This document shows positions 1-5,589 of a stretch of 9,834 nucleotides of DNA, one piece after another. A model generated the notes under the pieces. It was not told where the DNA came from. It searched no databases and saw only the letters and a program-made list of their open reading frames with translations. The DNA is taken from contig JADFQT010000073.1 of assembly GCA_022561675.1 (NCBI GenBank), positions 1-9,834 of the forward strand, given 5' to 3'. Position numbers and translations under genes: made by a program. Positions within the stretch are counted from its first letter, which is position 1; each line of letters opens with the position of its first letter. This stretch comes from Chloroflexota bacterium. GTDB lineage: Bacteria > Chloroflexota > Dehalococcoidia > Lucifugimonadales > UBA3495.

Positions 1-146
1 GGCCCATCAAGCTGATTCCGGAAGGCCGGCTCGGTGGTGGCCCTTTGAACCTGATAGCCCAGAGGTTCGGCAGCAGCCTCGATGCGGCCCAAAAAGAACA
101 GGTTTTGTCCGACTAGAAGGACCGCTTTCTTGCTTGAATCTTGCAA
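1..146 (-). CDS. N-terminus of a receiver-like protein, cut off by the window edge
   Basis: Forty-eight codons are visible from a TTG start at 146-144. The start is supported by a strong Shine-Dalgarno AAGGAG (complement of 153-158) six bases upstream. The peptide begins MQDSSKKAVLLVGQNLFF and continues with a predicted helix (GRIEAAAEPLGYQV) and a second strand, so it has a strand-helix-strand layout like the start of a CheY/Rossmann-like domain. The acidic pair that normally follows strand 1 in phosphoacceptor receivers is absent (VGQN instead of VDDD), so if it is a receiver it is a degenerate one. The rest lies outside the window. It is on the same strand as the acyl-CoA dehydrogenase-like gene upstream, separated from it by a hairpin repeat. 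The coding call is fairly secure from the start signal and amino-acid pattern; the family is tentative. Confidence 0.55.
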   Translation of the reverse strand, partial: MQDSSKKAVLLVGQNLFFLGRIEAAAEPLGYQVQRATTEPAFRNQLDG

Positions 147-152
147 TTATTG

Positions 153-158
153 CTCCTT
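153..158 (-). promoter_or_regulatory. Shine-Dalgarno fixing the TTG start at 146
   Basis: The minus strand reads AAGGAG six bases before TTG. This is the main reason for calling a gene in the first 146 bases, which have no ATG in that frame. Confidence 0.6.
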
Positions 159-188
159 ATACGAAAACTCTAAACTTGTAAGATCCAA

Positions 189-220
189 ATCCCCCTCAGT
201 CCCCTTTCAAAAAGGGGGAT
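189..220. repeat. Hairpin repeat of the CCCCCT...AGGGGG type
   Basis: The sequence contains CCCCTTT (201-207), a three-base loop and AAAGGGG (211-217), a perfect 7-bp stem. A second arm, ATCCCCCT (189-196), is the exact complement of AGGGGGAT (213-220), so two alternative hairpins are possible. Pyrimidine-rich elements of this kind are common interspersed repeats in metagenomic bacterial genomes. It lies between two minus-strand genes and could also act as a terminator or transcript stabiliser for the gene ending at 295, but there is no clear U-tract. Confidence 0.55.
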
Positions 221-294
221 ATAGGCGGATTTACCCAAATGGCGGTCCCGGTCCGACTGCCTGGAATAGTTGGACGGCCGCATTGAACCGCGAC

Positions 295-1506
295 TCAAAA
301 ATTGCCCTCTGGTTCCAGTCCCAGGAAATACTGGCCCGCGGTTTCATAGTGGCTGAGACGGCCCTGGGCATGCTGGGTAATTACATGGATGTCCTGGAAT
401 TGGCGTTGAATTGGATTGGTTTCAAATATGGCGTCGCTGCCACACAGATTGTAGGCCAGGTCGACCACCTGGGCGGCCATGCGGATGGCATGGGTAGCGG
501 CCAGCCGCAGGTTAATCCGCTCCTCCGTGGGTAGAGCCCGGTTCTTCTGGCCGGTCGTTTTCTGGGCGCTGGTCTTCTGGGCGCCCTTCCAGGCGGAGGA
601 AGCGCTTTGGCGCAGGAAGGCTTTGGACGAGCCCCAGATGGCTTCCGCTTCGCCAATTATTCGCTGGGTGCTGGACTGATTCCCAAGCAAGGTGCTGGTC
701 CTGCCGGGGGTTTTGGCTCCGGCGACGCTGATTGCGGTATCCAGAGCGGCCCGGGCCACGCCCAAAGCCACGGTGGCGAACCCGGAGCCGAACAGCAGGG
801 TCATGGGTATCACATAGAGGGCTCCATCCTCCCGGGGCAGATTGGCCGGATCGTAACTGCGGTCGTTGGGGATGAAAAGGTCCTCAACCTCAAAGCTAAA
901 GCTGGCGGTGCCCCGTAGCCCTTTCACCTGCCAAAAGTCCAGAAATGTCACCGCCTCCTTTGGCATCAGCATGATGCGGGCCCCGGTCCGGTCCTTGGAG
1001 GCATCCTGCGTCGGGCCGCCGGCGCCGCTGCCGTTGCTGATCGGAGCCAGGGCCGCAATCCAGGTTGCATGGGAGCTGCCGCTGCTGAAGTGCCAGCGGC
1101 CGTTAAGCTTGTAGCCTCCGTCCACCGGCACCGCCTGGGAGGAAGCTGTGGGTGGGCCGTTGGTTACGACAGCTCTTTGCTCCGCCCAGATTTCCCGAGC
1201 GGTCTGTTCCGGCATCTTCAGGGAGTTGGTGGAGAAAACGTTGTTCTGGTTGAGGCACCAGCCGGTGCTCGCGTCAACCGCGCCGAATATTTCAAGAATT
1301 CGGAGGAAGTCAGGATGGTCCAGCTGGGCGCCGCCCAAAGAGCGGGGAAGCAGGAGCCGGAAAAACCCTTTATCGGCCATCTCCTCTGCCAGCTCGGAAG
1401 GTAACTGCCGGTCACCATCGATGCGGTCGGCAGCGGCCGCTACCTTGCCTGCCAACTCCCGAGCCGCTTCGAGATAATATTCGATGTCATGCTGTGCTGT
1501 TGCCAT
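295..1506 (-). CDS. Acyl-CoA dehydrogenase-fold flavoprotein (group D monooxygenase-like)
   Basis: The 403-residue product has the acyl-CoA dehydrogenase fold in the arrangement seen in flavin-dependent monooxygenases of the HsaA/DszC/HpaB type. The helical N-terminal domain (about 8-115) contains a conserved turn at residues 54-60 (PRSLGGA). The middle beta domain (about 116-215) includes GGYKLNGRWHFSSG (130-143) and VKGLRGTASFSFEVEDLFIP (194-213). The C-terminal helical domain (about 235-395) ends with a QDIHVITQHAQ segment (371-381), typical of the type-2 C-terminal domain. Such enzymes use reduced flavin, usually from a separate reductase, to hydroxylate or desulfurise organic substrates, while others are true dehydrogenases; the substrate cannot be read here and no reductase gene is nearby. 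The ATG start has GGAGG (complement of 1510-1514) three bases upstream. A Lys/Thr/Gln-rich stretch at about 307-325 looks like an inserted loop. Confidence 0.85.
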   Translation of the reverse strand: MATAQHDIEYYLEAARELAGKVAAAADRIDGDRQLPSELAEEMADKGFFRLLLPRSLGGAQLDHPDFLRILEIFGAVDASTGWCLNQNNVFSTNSLKMPEQTAREIWAEQRAVVTNGPPTASSQAVPVDGGYKLNGRWHFSSGSSHATWIAALAPISNGSGAGGPTQDASKDRTGARIMLMPKEAVTFLDFWQVKGLRGTASFSFEVEDLFIPNDRSYDPANLPREDGALYVIPMTLLFGSGFATVALGVARAALDTAISVAGAKTPGRTSTLLGNQSSTQRIIGEAEAIWGSSKAFLRQSASSAWKGAQKTSAQKTTGQKNRALPTEERINLRLAATHAIRMAAQVVDLAYNLCGSDAIFETNPIQRQFQDIHVITQHAQGRLSHYETAGQYFLGLEPEGNF

Positions 1507-1680
1507 TGTCCTCCGCAGTATTTCGTGGCCAGCGCCTAGCCCGCCGTCTACATGCCGGGTAATCTATCAGATTCTACCAAGCCAGCGCAACGCGGCATAA
1601 CCCAGGCTGGTAAAATAGCCAAAAATCCCCGGGCAGCCGTATTCATCAAAAAACATAAAGCTGCCTCAGCGAGGGCACGT

Positions 1681-2319
1681 ATGAGGCTATACCACGGTAC
1701 GACGCTGGCTAATGCCGAGCAAGTGGTCAGGAACGGTTTCCAGGACGTGACCAGCAATTTCGGGTTGTACAGCGCGGCCACCAATGAGCCGGTAAACACG
1801 ACCGGGGTTTTCTTCAGCGACCTGGTTCTTGACGAGAACGAAGGGGTTTGCTCCGAGGCCTACCTCGTTCTGGAGATCCCCAACGAAAACCTGGCCAGCT
1901 ATGAATGGATGGAAGAAGGGAAGGGGTATCGCGAATGGTGCATTCCCGCCGCCCTGGCCAACTCTTTCTTTACCAACCGCACAATATATAGCTGGGAAGA
2001 TTTGCCAGAGATTAGCGCCACCGCGAGAGACGAAATCCGGGGACAATCCCCAGAGGCCCTGGCCGGGTATCCGGGCGACGCCGAAGCCGGCGGGCCGGTG
2101 GTTTCGTTTCCCCACGATTCAGGTGATGCGGTGGGCGATGCATTTGCCAGCCAGGCTCAAGCCCTTAGACGTCACATCGGGGAGCTGAGCAGCCTGACCC
2201 TGCTTTGTCCTGCGCCGGAGTTTGCGGCGGCTCTAAACTCCCAGGAGCTGGAGGAGTTGAAGCCCTGGCTGGATCAAACCCTGGGCTGGTTCACTGCACT
2301 GCGGGAGCGGTTGCCCTGA
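1681..2319 (+). CDS. Protein with ADP-ribosyltransferase-like N-terminus
   Basis: I chose the ATG at 1681 (212 residues). It has GAGGG five bases upstream (1671-1675), and the first recognisable motif, MRLYHGTT, starts there. The frame is open back to an ATG at 1552, but that one lacks a ribosome binding site and the extra 43 residues are Lys/Ala/Arg-rich and unconvincing. LYHGTTLANAEQVVRNGF (3-20) resembles the first strand and helix of ADP-ribosyltransferase/PARP-fold domains, where the His contacts NAD. GVFFSD (42-47), EAYLVLEIP (59-67) and REWCIP (84-89, with E85) could be the second and third strands. The C-terminal half (about 110-212) is acidic, Ala-rich and unrecognised. Members of this fold modify proteins or RNA, act as toxins or remove 2'-phosphates; which applies is unknown. 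No antitoxin-like partner is adjacent. The gene converges on xth with a 17-base gap. Confidence 0.7.
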   Translation: MRLYHGTTLANAEQVVRNGFQDVTSNFGLYSAATNEPVNTTGVFFSDLVLDENEGVCSEAYLVLEIPNENLASYEWMEEGKGYREWCIPAALANSFFTNRTIYSWEDLPEISATARDEIRGQSPEALAGYPGDAEAGGPVVSFPHDSGDAVGDAFASQAQALRRHIGELSSLTLLCPAPEFAAALNSQELEELKPWLDQTLGWFTALRERLP

Positions 2320-2336
2320 TTGGCCGGCGGCGGCGT

Positions 2337-3110
2337 TCAGCTAATGTCGATTCCCACCGGGCAATGGTCGGAGCCCATAACATCGGGATAGATGAAGGCG
2401 CCGCTTACCTGTCCGGAAAAAGCCTCGCTCACAAAAAAGTAGTCTATGCGCCAGCCGACGTTCCGGTCTCTGGCCCGGGTCATCATGTCCCAGTAGGTAT
2501 ATTGCTCCGGTTGCTGGCTGTACATCCGGAAAGTGTCAACGTAGCCATGGCTCACGAATTCATCCATCCAGGCCCGCTCTTCGGGCAGAAACCCGGAGGT
2601 TTTCAGGTTGGCCTTCGGTCTGGCCAGGTCTATCTCCTTGTGGGCGGTGTTATAGTCTCCGCAAACCACAACGCTCTTGCCCTGCCCCTTCAGCCGATCC
2701 ACGAAATCCAAGAAAGCGTCGTAAAATTCCATCTTGTAGGTTAGTCGCTCGGCGGAGGACCGACCGTTGGGGAAATAGATATTCAGCAAAACAAACTGGT
2801 CGTAGTCGGCAACGATGATACGCCCTTCGTTGTCGAATTTTTCGATTCCGAAGCCGTAGCTCACTTCACCCGGCTCGGTTCTGGTATATAGCGCTACGCC
2901 GCTGAGGCCCTTCCTCACGCCCGAAGAGAAATAAGACCGGTAGCCCTCTACATTTTTCAGACCCTCCGGCAGTTGGTCCTCCTGAGCCTTGGTCTCCTGA
3001 AGGCACAGTATCCCCGGGCTCTCCTGGGAAAACCACTCCAGAAAACCCTTCTTGTGCACCGCTCTCAGTCCGTTGACGTTCCATGACAGGGCCCTGATAC
3101 TCTCCGCCAT
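2337..3110 (-). CDS. xth: Exodeoxyribonuclease III (AP endonuclease, ExoA/Xth family)
   Basis: The 257-residue protein is a full-length member of the endonuclease/exonuclease/phosphatase superfamily. It cleaves DNA 5' to abasic sites and removes 3'-blocking groups in base-excision repair, using a divalent metal. Visible active-site signatures are LSWNVNGLR (8-16, metal-binding Asn), LCLQETK (36-42, metal ligand E39), NIYFPNG (110-116, Tyr112), VCGDYNTAH (149-157, D152 and N154), GWRIDYFFV (219-227, D223) and GSDHCPVGI (246-254, the D248-H249 pair). Every expected catalytic element is present, so it should be active. Its ATG follows AAGGAGGGG (complement of 3115-3123) by four bases. It stands alone: the plus-strand gene beyond its stop converges on it, and upstream is a repeat-bearing intergenic region. 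Confidence 0.97.
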   Translation of the reverse strand: MAESIRALSWNVNGLRAVHKKGFLEWFSQESPGILCLQETKAQEDQLPEGLKNVEGYRSYFSSGVRKGLSGVALYTRTEPGEVSYGFGIEKFDNEGRIIVADYDQFVLLNIYFPNGRSSAERLTYKMEFYDAFLDFVDRLKGQGKSVVVCGDYNTAHKEIDLARPKANLKTSGFLPEERAWMDEFVSHGYVDTFRMYSQQPEQYTYWDMMTRARDRNVGWRIDYFFVSEAFSGQVSGAFIYPDVMGSDHCPVGIDIS

Positions 3111-3346
3111 GCCACCCCTCCTTCAATTCCCCGGCATTCCAAAGCAACCCATCTCCGCCGCACCTAAGAATTTCGATTCTTATCTTATCGCCTTCGCTTA
3201 TCTTCGGACATCTTATGGCAACTCCGCTGAATTTTCTGTCCTGGCAATTTCTATCCTGGCACTCGGGCAACCTGGTGATGGCAAATATATAAGCAATGGC
3301 TTAAAGCTGCTACCCTCTTTAGCAGTTATCTCAAAGCAACCAATAT

Positions 3347-3378
3347 CATTCCGAAGGAGCGAAGCGACTGAGGAATCT
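3347..3378 (+). repeat. Interspersed repeat with GAGCGAAGCGA core, copy 1
   Basis: The element has the pattern ATTCC-(GAGCGAAGCGA)-GGAAT followed by CTAAA. ATTCC (3348-3352) pairs with GGAAT (3372-3376), and the core lies at 3357-3366. The same core occurs in inverted orientation at 3468-3478 and again at 7352-7362. Small palindromic repeats of this type are scattered between genes in many bacterial genomes. Confidence 0.7.
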
Positions 3379-3399
3379 AAATACTGGCCCCTAAAACTT

Positions 3400-3520
3400 A
3401 TGCGTCAGCATTGCAGTTACATCATAGTCGATGCCGTTAGGCCATGTTCCCAGGAACTTTAGACCCCTCGCTTCGCTCGGGGTGACATTTTGACATAATT
3501 ATTTAGCAGTGCTGACGCAT
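3400..3520. repeat. Segment bounded by 15-bp terminal inverted repeats
   Basis: The left arm ATGCGTCAGCATTGC (3400-3414) is the complement of the right arm GCAGTGCTGACGCAT (3506-3520) with one mismatch. The two bound a 121-base segment that contains copy 2 of the GAGCGAAGCGA repeat. The arrangement resembles a miniature inverted-repeat element. No target duplication is evident and no transposase is present. Confidence 0.5.
3459..3487 (-). repeat. Interspersed repeat with GAGCGAAGCGA core, copy 2 (inverted)
   Basis: Read on the minus strand, this is TGTCACCCC, the core GAGCGAAGCGA, GGGG and TCTAAA, the same layout as copy 1. ACCCC (3463-3467) pairs with GGGGT (3479-3483). Copies 1 and 2 face each other across about 80 bases and could fold together in RNA. 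Confidence 0.7.
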
Positions 3521-3540
3521 CGGTGTGGAGTAAGTTACAA

Positions 3541-3981
3541 GTGAAATCCATTCCCTTCTTGGTGCCGTTGTTGATTCTGCTGGCCTGCGGGAGCCCTACG
3601 CCTACCCCGCCTCCTCCCGGGCTGGAGCCAACCTTCGTGGTGGGACCCACCTATGCCGTCCAACCCACTTTTGCGGTGACTCCACCGCCGGACCCCGGCA
3701 GGCTCATATTTTTTTCCCAAGGGTGTGCCGCCTGCCACACCATAGCTGGCATATCCGACACAACCACCGACGCGACCATCAGCCCTGACCTGACTAACAT
3801 CGCGACCGTCGCTGCCACCAGGAAGCCGCCCCTTGCGGCGGAGGATTACATCAGGGAATCCATCCAGTCTCCAGAAGCCTTTGTTGTGGCGGGCTTCAAG
3901 CCGTTAATGCCTGCCCTGGCGGAGGGAACCACCGAAAGGGAACTGGAAGACCTGGTGGATTTCCTGCTGAAACAGCAGTAG
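3541..3981 (+). CDS. Lipoprotein cytochrome c (class I, single heme)
   Basis: I chose the GTG at 3541 (146 residues), with GGAG at 3527-3530 ten bases upstream. This gives a classic lipoprotein signal: MK, a hydrophobic core, and LLAC with lipidated Cys16. The frame is open to a GTG at 3523, but that would add only six residues and has no ribosome binding site. A Pro/Thr-rich tether (19-52) contains three loose repeats of the form PTF/YxV. The heme motif CAACH is at 62-66, and the likely distal ligand is Met123 in KPLMPAL. The C-terminal helix (EDLVDFLLKQQ) completes the compact cytochrome c fold. It should be exported, lipid-anchored on the outer face of the membrane, and act as a one-electron carrier. 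The pattern resembles cytochrome c domains serving heme-copper oxidases or alternative complex III, but no such genes lie here, so its partner is unknown. Confidence 0.9.
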   Translation: MKSIPFLVPLLILLACGSPTPTPPPPGLEPTFVVGPTYAVQPTFAVTPPPDPGRLIFFSQGCAACHTIAGISDTTTDATISPDLTNIATVAATRKPPLAAEDYIRESIQSPEAFVVAGFKPLMPALAEGTTERELEDLVDFLLKQQ

Positions 3982-3989
3982 CTGGTAAA

Positions 3990-4655
3990 TTGTGGGGATG
4001 GTGGGATGACGTAGTGAAGCCTGCAACTGAACCCAGACGGGACTACAAGACGCTGGTCCAGCGCGGATACGACCTGTGCTCCGAGAGGTACACTGCGGCG
4101 CGGCGGTTGGAGCCTCCAGAATCGCTGGGAGTCTTAACAGAACGGTTGCGGGAAGGGGCGCGCGTGCTGGACCTCGGCTGCGGTGGCGGGGTGCCTATCG
4201 CTAAGTCGCTGTCGGAGCGATTCGAGGTTACAGGCGTCGACTTCTCCTCCGAGCAGATTCGTCGTGCCAAAGAAAATGTCCCTGCGGCCACGTTCCACTG
4301 CTGCGACGTCTTGGATTACATCCCGGAGCATCCCTTCGCCGCCGTGACTGCCTTCTACGTATTGTTTCATCTGCCTAAGACGGACCAGCTTGAGTTGATT
4401 CGGCGGCTCAGCACGTGGGTAAAACCTGGTGGCCTTGTCCTCACGACCATCACCGAGTCGGACCAGGCTCCCTACACCGAGGACGACTTCTTCGGCGCAA
4501 CGATGTACTGGACCAACTTCTCGCGGTCCAAGTACGAGGCGGTCTTCCAGGATGCAGGATTCCGGGTGCTCAGCGTTGGCGCCGTGGGCCACGGGTATCG
4601 GGACGGCGAGGGTTTCGAACGCCATCCTTTCCTGTTGGCTGAGCGTATCCATTGA
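3990..4655 (+). CDS. Class I SAM-dependent methyltransferase
   Basis: The 221-residue product has the Rossmann-like methyltransferase fold. Motif I is VLDLGCGGGVPIA (59-71). An acidic residue at the end of strand 2 (VTGVDFSSEQI, D84) should bind the SAM ribose. HCCDVLDY (103-110) is the adenine-contact strand, and FHLPKTDQLELIRRL with the following WVKPGG (126-148) gives motifs post-II/III. The closest general class is the methyltransferase-11/25 type acting on small molecules; the substrate cannot be inferred. The start is uncertain. TTG at 3990 gives the longest form but lacks a good ribosome binding site. GTG at 4014 (213 residues, MKPATEPRRDYK) has a GGGA seven bases upstream and may be the real one. 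It begins eight bases after the cytochrome gene, so the two may be co-transcribed, though no functional link is evident. Confidence 0.88.
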   Translation: MWGWWDDVVKPATEPRRDYKTLVQRGYDLCSERYTAARRLEPPESLGVLTERLREGARVLDLGCGGGVPIAKSLSERFEVTGVDFSSEQIRRAKENVPAATFHCCDVLDYIPEHPFAAVTAFYVLFHLPKTDQLELIRRLSTWVKPGGLVLTTITESDQAPYTEDDFFGATMYWTNFSRSKYEAVFQDAGFRVLSVGAVGHGYRDGEGFERHPFLLAERIH

Positions 4656-4688
4656 CTACGCCGCTAGTGGCCGGCGTGGGGGCAGAGA

Positions 4689-4694
4689 TATAAT
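4689..4694 (+). promoter_or_regulatory. Candidate -10 box for the GNAT gene
   Basis: A perfect TATAAT lies 50 bases upstream of the ATG at 4745, in the short gap after the methyltransferase gene. No good -35 hexamer is seen at the usual 16-18 base spacing; a TTGACT at 4652-4657 is too far away. The call is therefore tentative. Confidence 0.35.
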
Positions 4695-4744
4695 AGGCCG
4701 GAATAAAGCTCCCGGAAGCTCGCGGAAACTCTAGGAGGTGAAGG

Positions 4745-5347
4745 ATGGCGTCGCAGGCCAGCTTCGACCCCCGGCCGGTCACCCTGGAAGGCAAAACCGT
4801 TCGCCTGGAGCCCTTGACCCTGGATCATAGCGCCGGTTTGTTGGCCGTTGGGGCTGAGGAATCCATCTGGCAGTTCTCATTAGCTTATCCGCCCACCAAT
4901 TTGGACCAGGCAAGGAAGTGGATTCAGGGCCGCCTGGCGGATCAGGAAGTCGAGCAGCGAATTCCCTTCGCCGTGATCTGCCTCGCTGACGGCAGATTTG
5001 CCGGTTCCACTGGGTACGGCGCCATCAACCGTCAGTATCGCACCCTGGAGATTGCCAGCTGGTATGGTCTGGATTACCAGCGGACCGGGGTCAACACCGA
5101 GTGCAAATATTTGCTGCTTAAACACGCTTTTGAGGAGCTGGGCGCCCTGAGGGTTGGTCTGAACGTGGATCTGGAAAACCTTCGATCCCGTCGCGCCGTG
5201 GAGCGTATCGGCGGCGTGCAAGAGGGTATCTTGCGCAAACATCGAATCCGGCGTGATGGCACTCGACGAGATACGGTGATCTTCGGCTTTATCGATGATG
5301 ACTGGCCGCAGGTCAAGGTCAAACTTGAGGGTCTGATGAATCGCTAG
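4745..5347 (+). CDS. GNAT N-acetyltransferase, RimJ/RimL type
   Basis: This 200-residue protein belongs to the acetyltransferase_3 branch of the GNAT superfamily, which transfers acetyl from acetyl-CoA to an amine, either a protein N-terminus as in RimJ/RimL or a small molecule. The N-terminal strand is VTLEGKTVRLEPLTLDH (12-28). The beta-bulge region contains RFAGSTGYGAI (84-94). The acetyl-CoA segment is YQRTGVNTECKYLLLKHAF (110-128), in which QRTGVNTE replaces the usual GTGVNTEA form. The C-terminal signature is LENLRSRRAVERIGGVQEGI (142-161), then RKHRIRRDGTRRDTVIF. Its start is secure: AGGAGGTG at 4733-4740 is four bases upstream of the ATG. It follows the methyltransferase gene by 89 bases and may have its own promoter. 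Confidence 0.92.
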   Translation: MASQASFDPRPVTLEGKTVRLEPLTLDHSAGLLAVGAEESIWQFSLAYPPTNLDQARKWIQGRLADQEVEQRIPFAVICLADGRFAGSTGYGAINRQYRTLEIASWYGLDYQRTGVNTECKYLLLKHAFEELGALRVGLNVDLENLRSRRAVERIGGVQEGILRKHRIRRDGTRRDTVIFGFIDDDWPQVKVKLEGLMNR

Positions 5348-5589
5348 GGTGCCTGCGCCGGAGCATCGGGACTACTGCCATCTTTTACTTGAAGCGGCAA
5401 TCAGAATTCCCTGCCGTTGCTAAATTGTACCGGGCCCCCGGTAAAACCGCGTGTCGTCCCAGAACCCAATATCCGGGACGCGCCTTGACGCTGGGCTCCA
5501 TGCCCCATATGCTCAATGCCACACCATTTGGAGAGGAACTTTCCCATTCCCCCTGACTCTCTGGTGCCAGATACGAGAGGAGAAACGGC
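5348..5589. other. Intergenic leader before the selenoprotein gene
   Basis: No gene was found in this 242-base gap. It should contain the promoter of the selenoprotein gene, but I could not identify a convincing -35/-10 pair. A short hairpin, ACCGG-GCCC-CCGGT (5428-5441), lies about 150 bases before the start. The Shine-Dalgarno GAGGAG (about 5577-5582) lies eight bases before the ATG at 5590. Confidence 0.45.

Larger units (their letters stand above)
3111..3540. other. 430-base intergenic region with inverted repeats, no gene seen
   Basis: No convincing coding frame was found here. The first part (3125-3340) shows nothing recognisable beyond the upstream leader of xth and should hold its promoter. 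From 3347 onward it is built of small inverted repeats, described separately. A 9-base direct repeat TTTAGCAGT occurs at 3318-3326 and 3502-3510. A perfect short palindrome, GTTCC-CA-GGAAC, lies at 3446-3457. Confidence 0.5.

Noticed and set aside
82..534. A 150-residue plus-strand frame at the left end
   Set aside because: It covers the antisense of the partial gene, the hairpin repeat and the 3' end of the dehydrogenase gene; there is no ribosome binding site and no protein-like pattern.
1552..1680. N-terminal extension of the ART-like protein from ATG 1552
   Set aside because: There is no ribosome binding site before 1552, the 43 extra residues have a low-complexity basic composition, and the first domain motif starts at the 1681 ATG, which has GAGGG at proper spacing.
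2205..2744. A 179-residue plus-strand frame across the ART-like and xth genes
   Set aside because: It overlaps two well-supported genes in another frame or on the other strand, and its translation shows no family pattern.
3490..3518. TTGACA at 3490-3495 as a -35 box for the cytochrome gene
   Set aside because: No acceptable -10 hexamer is found 16-18 bases further on; the sequence there is part of the inverted-repeat arm.
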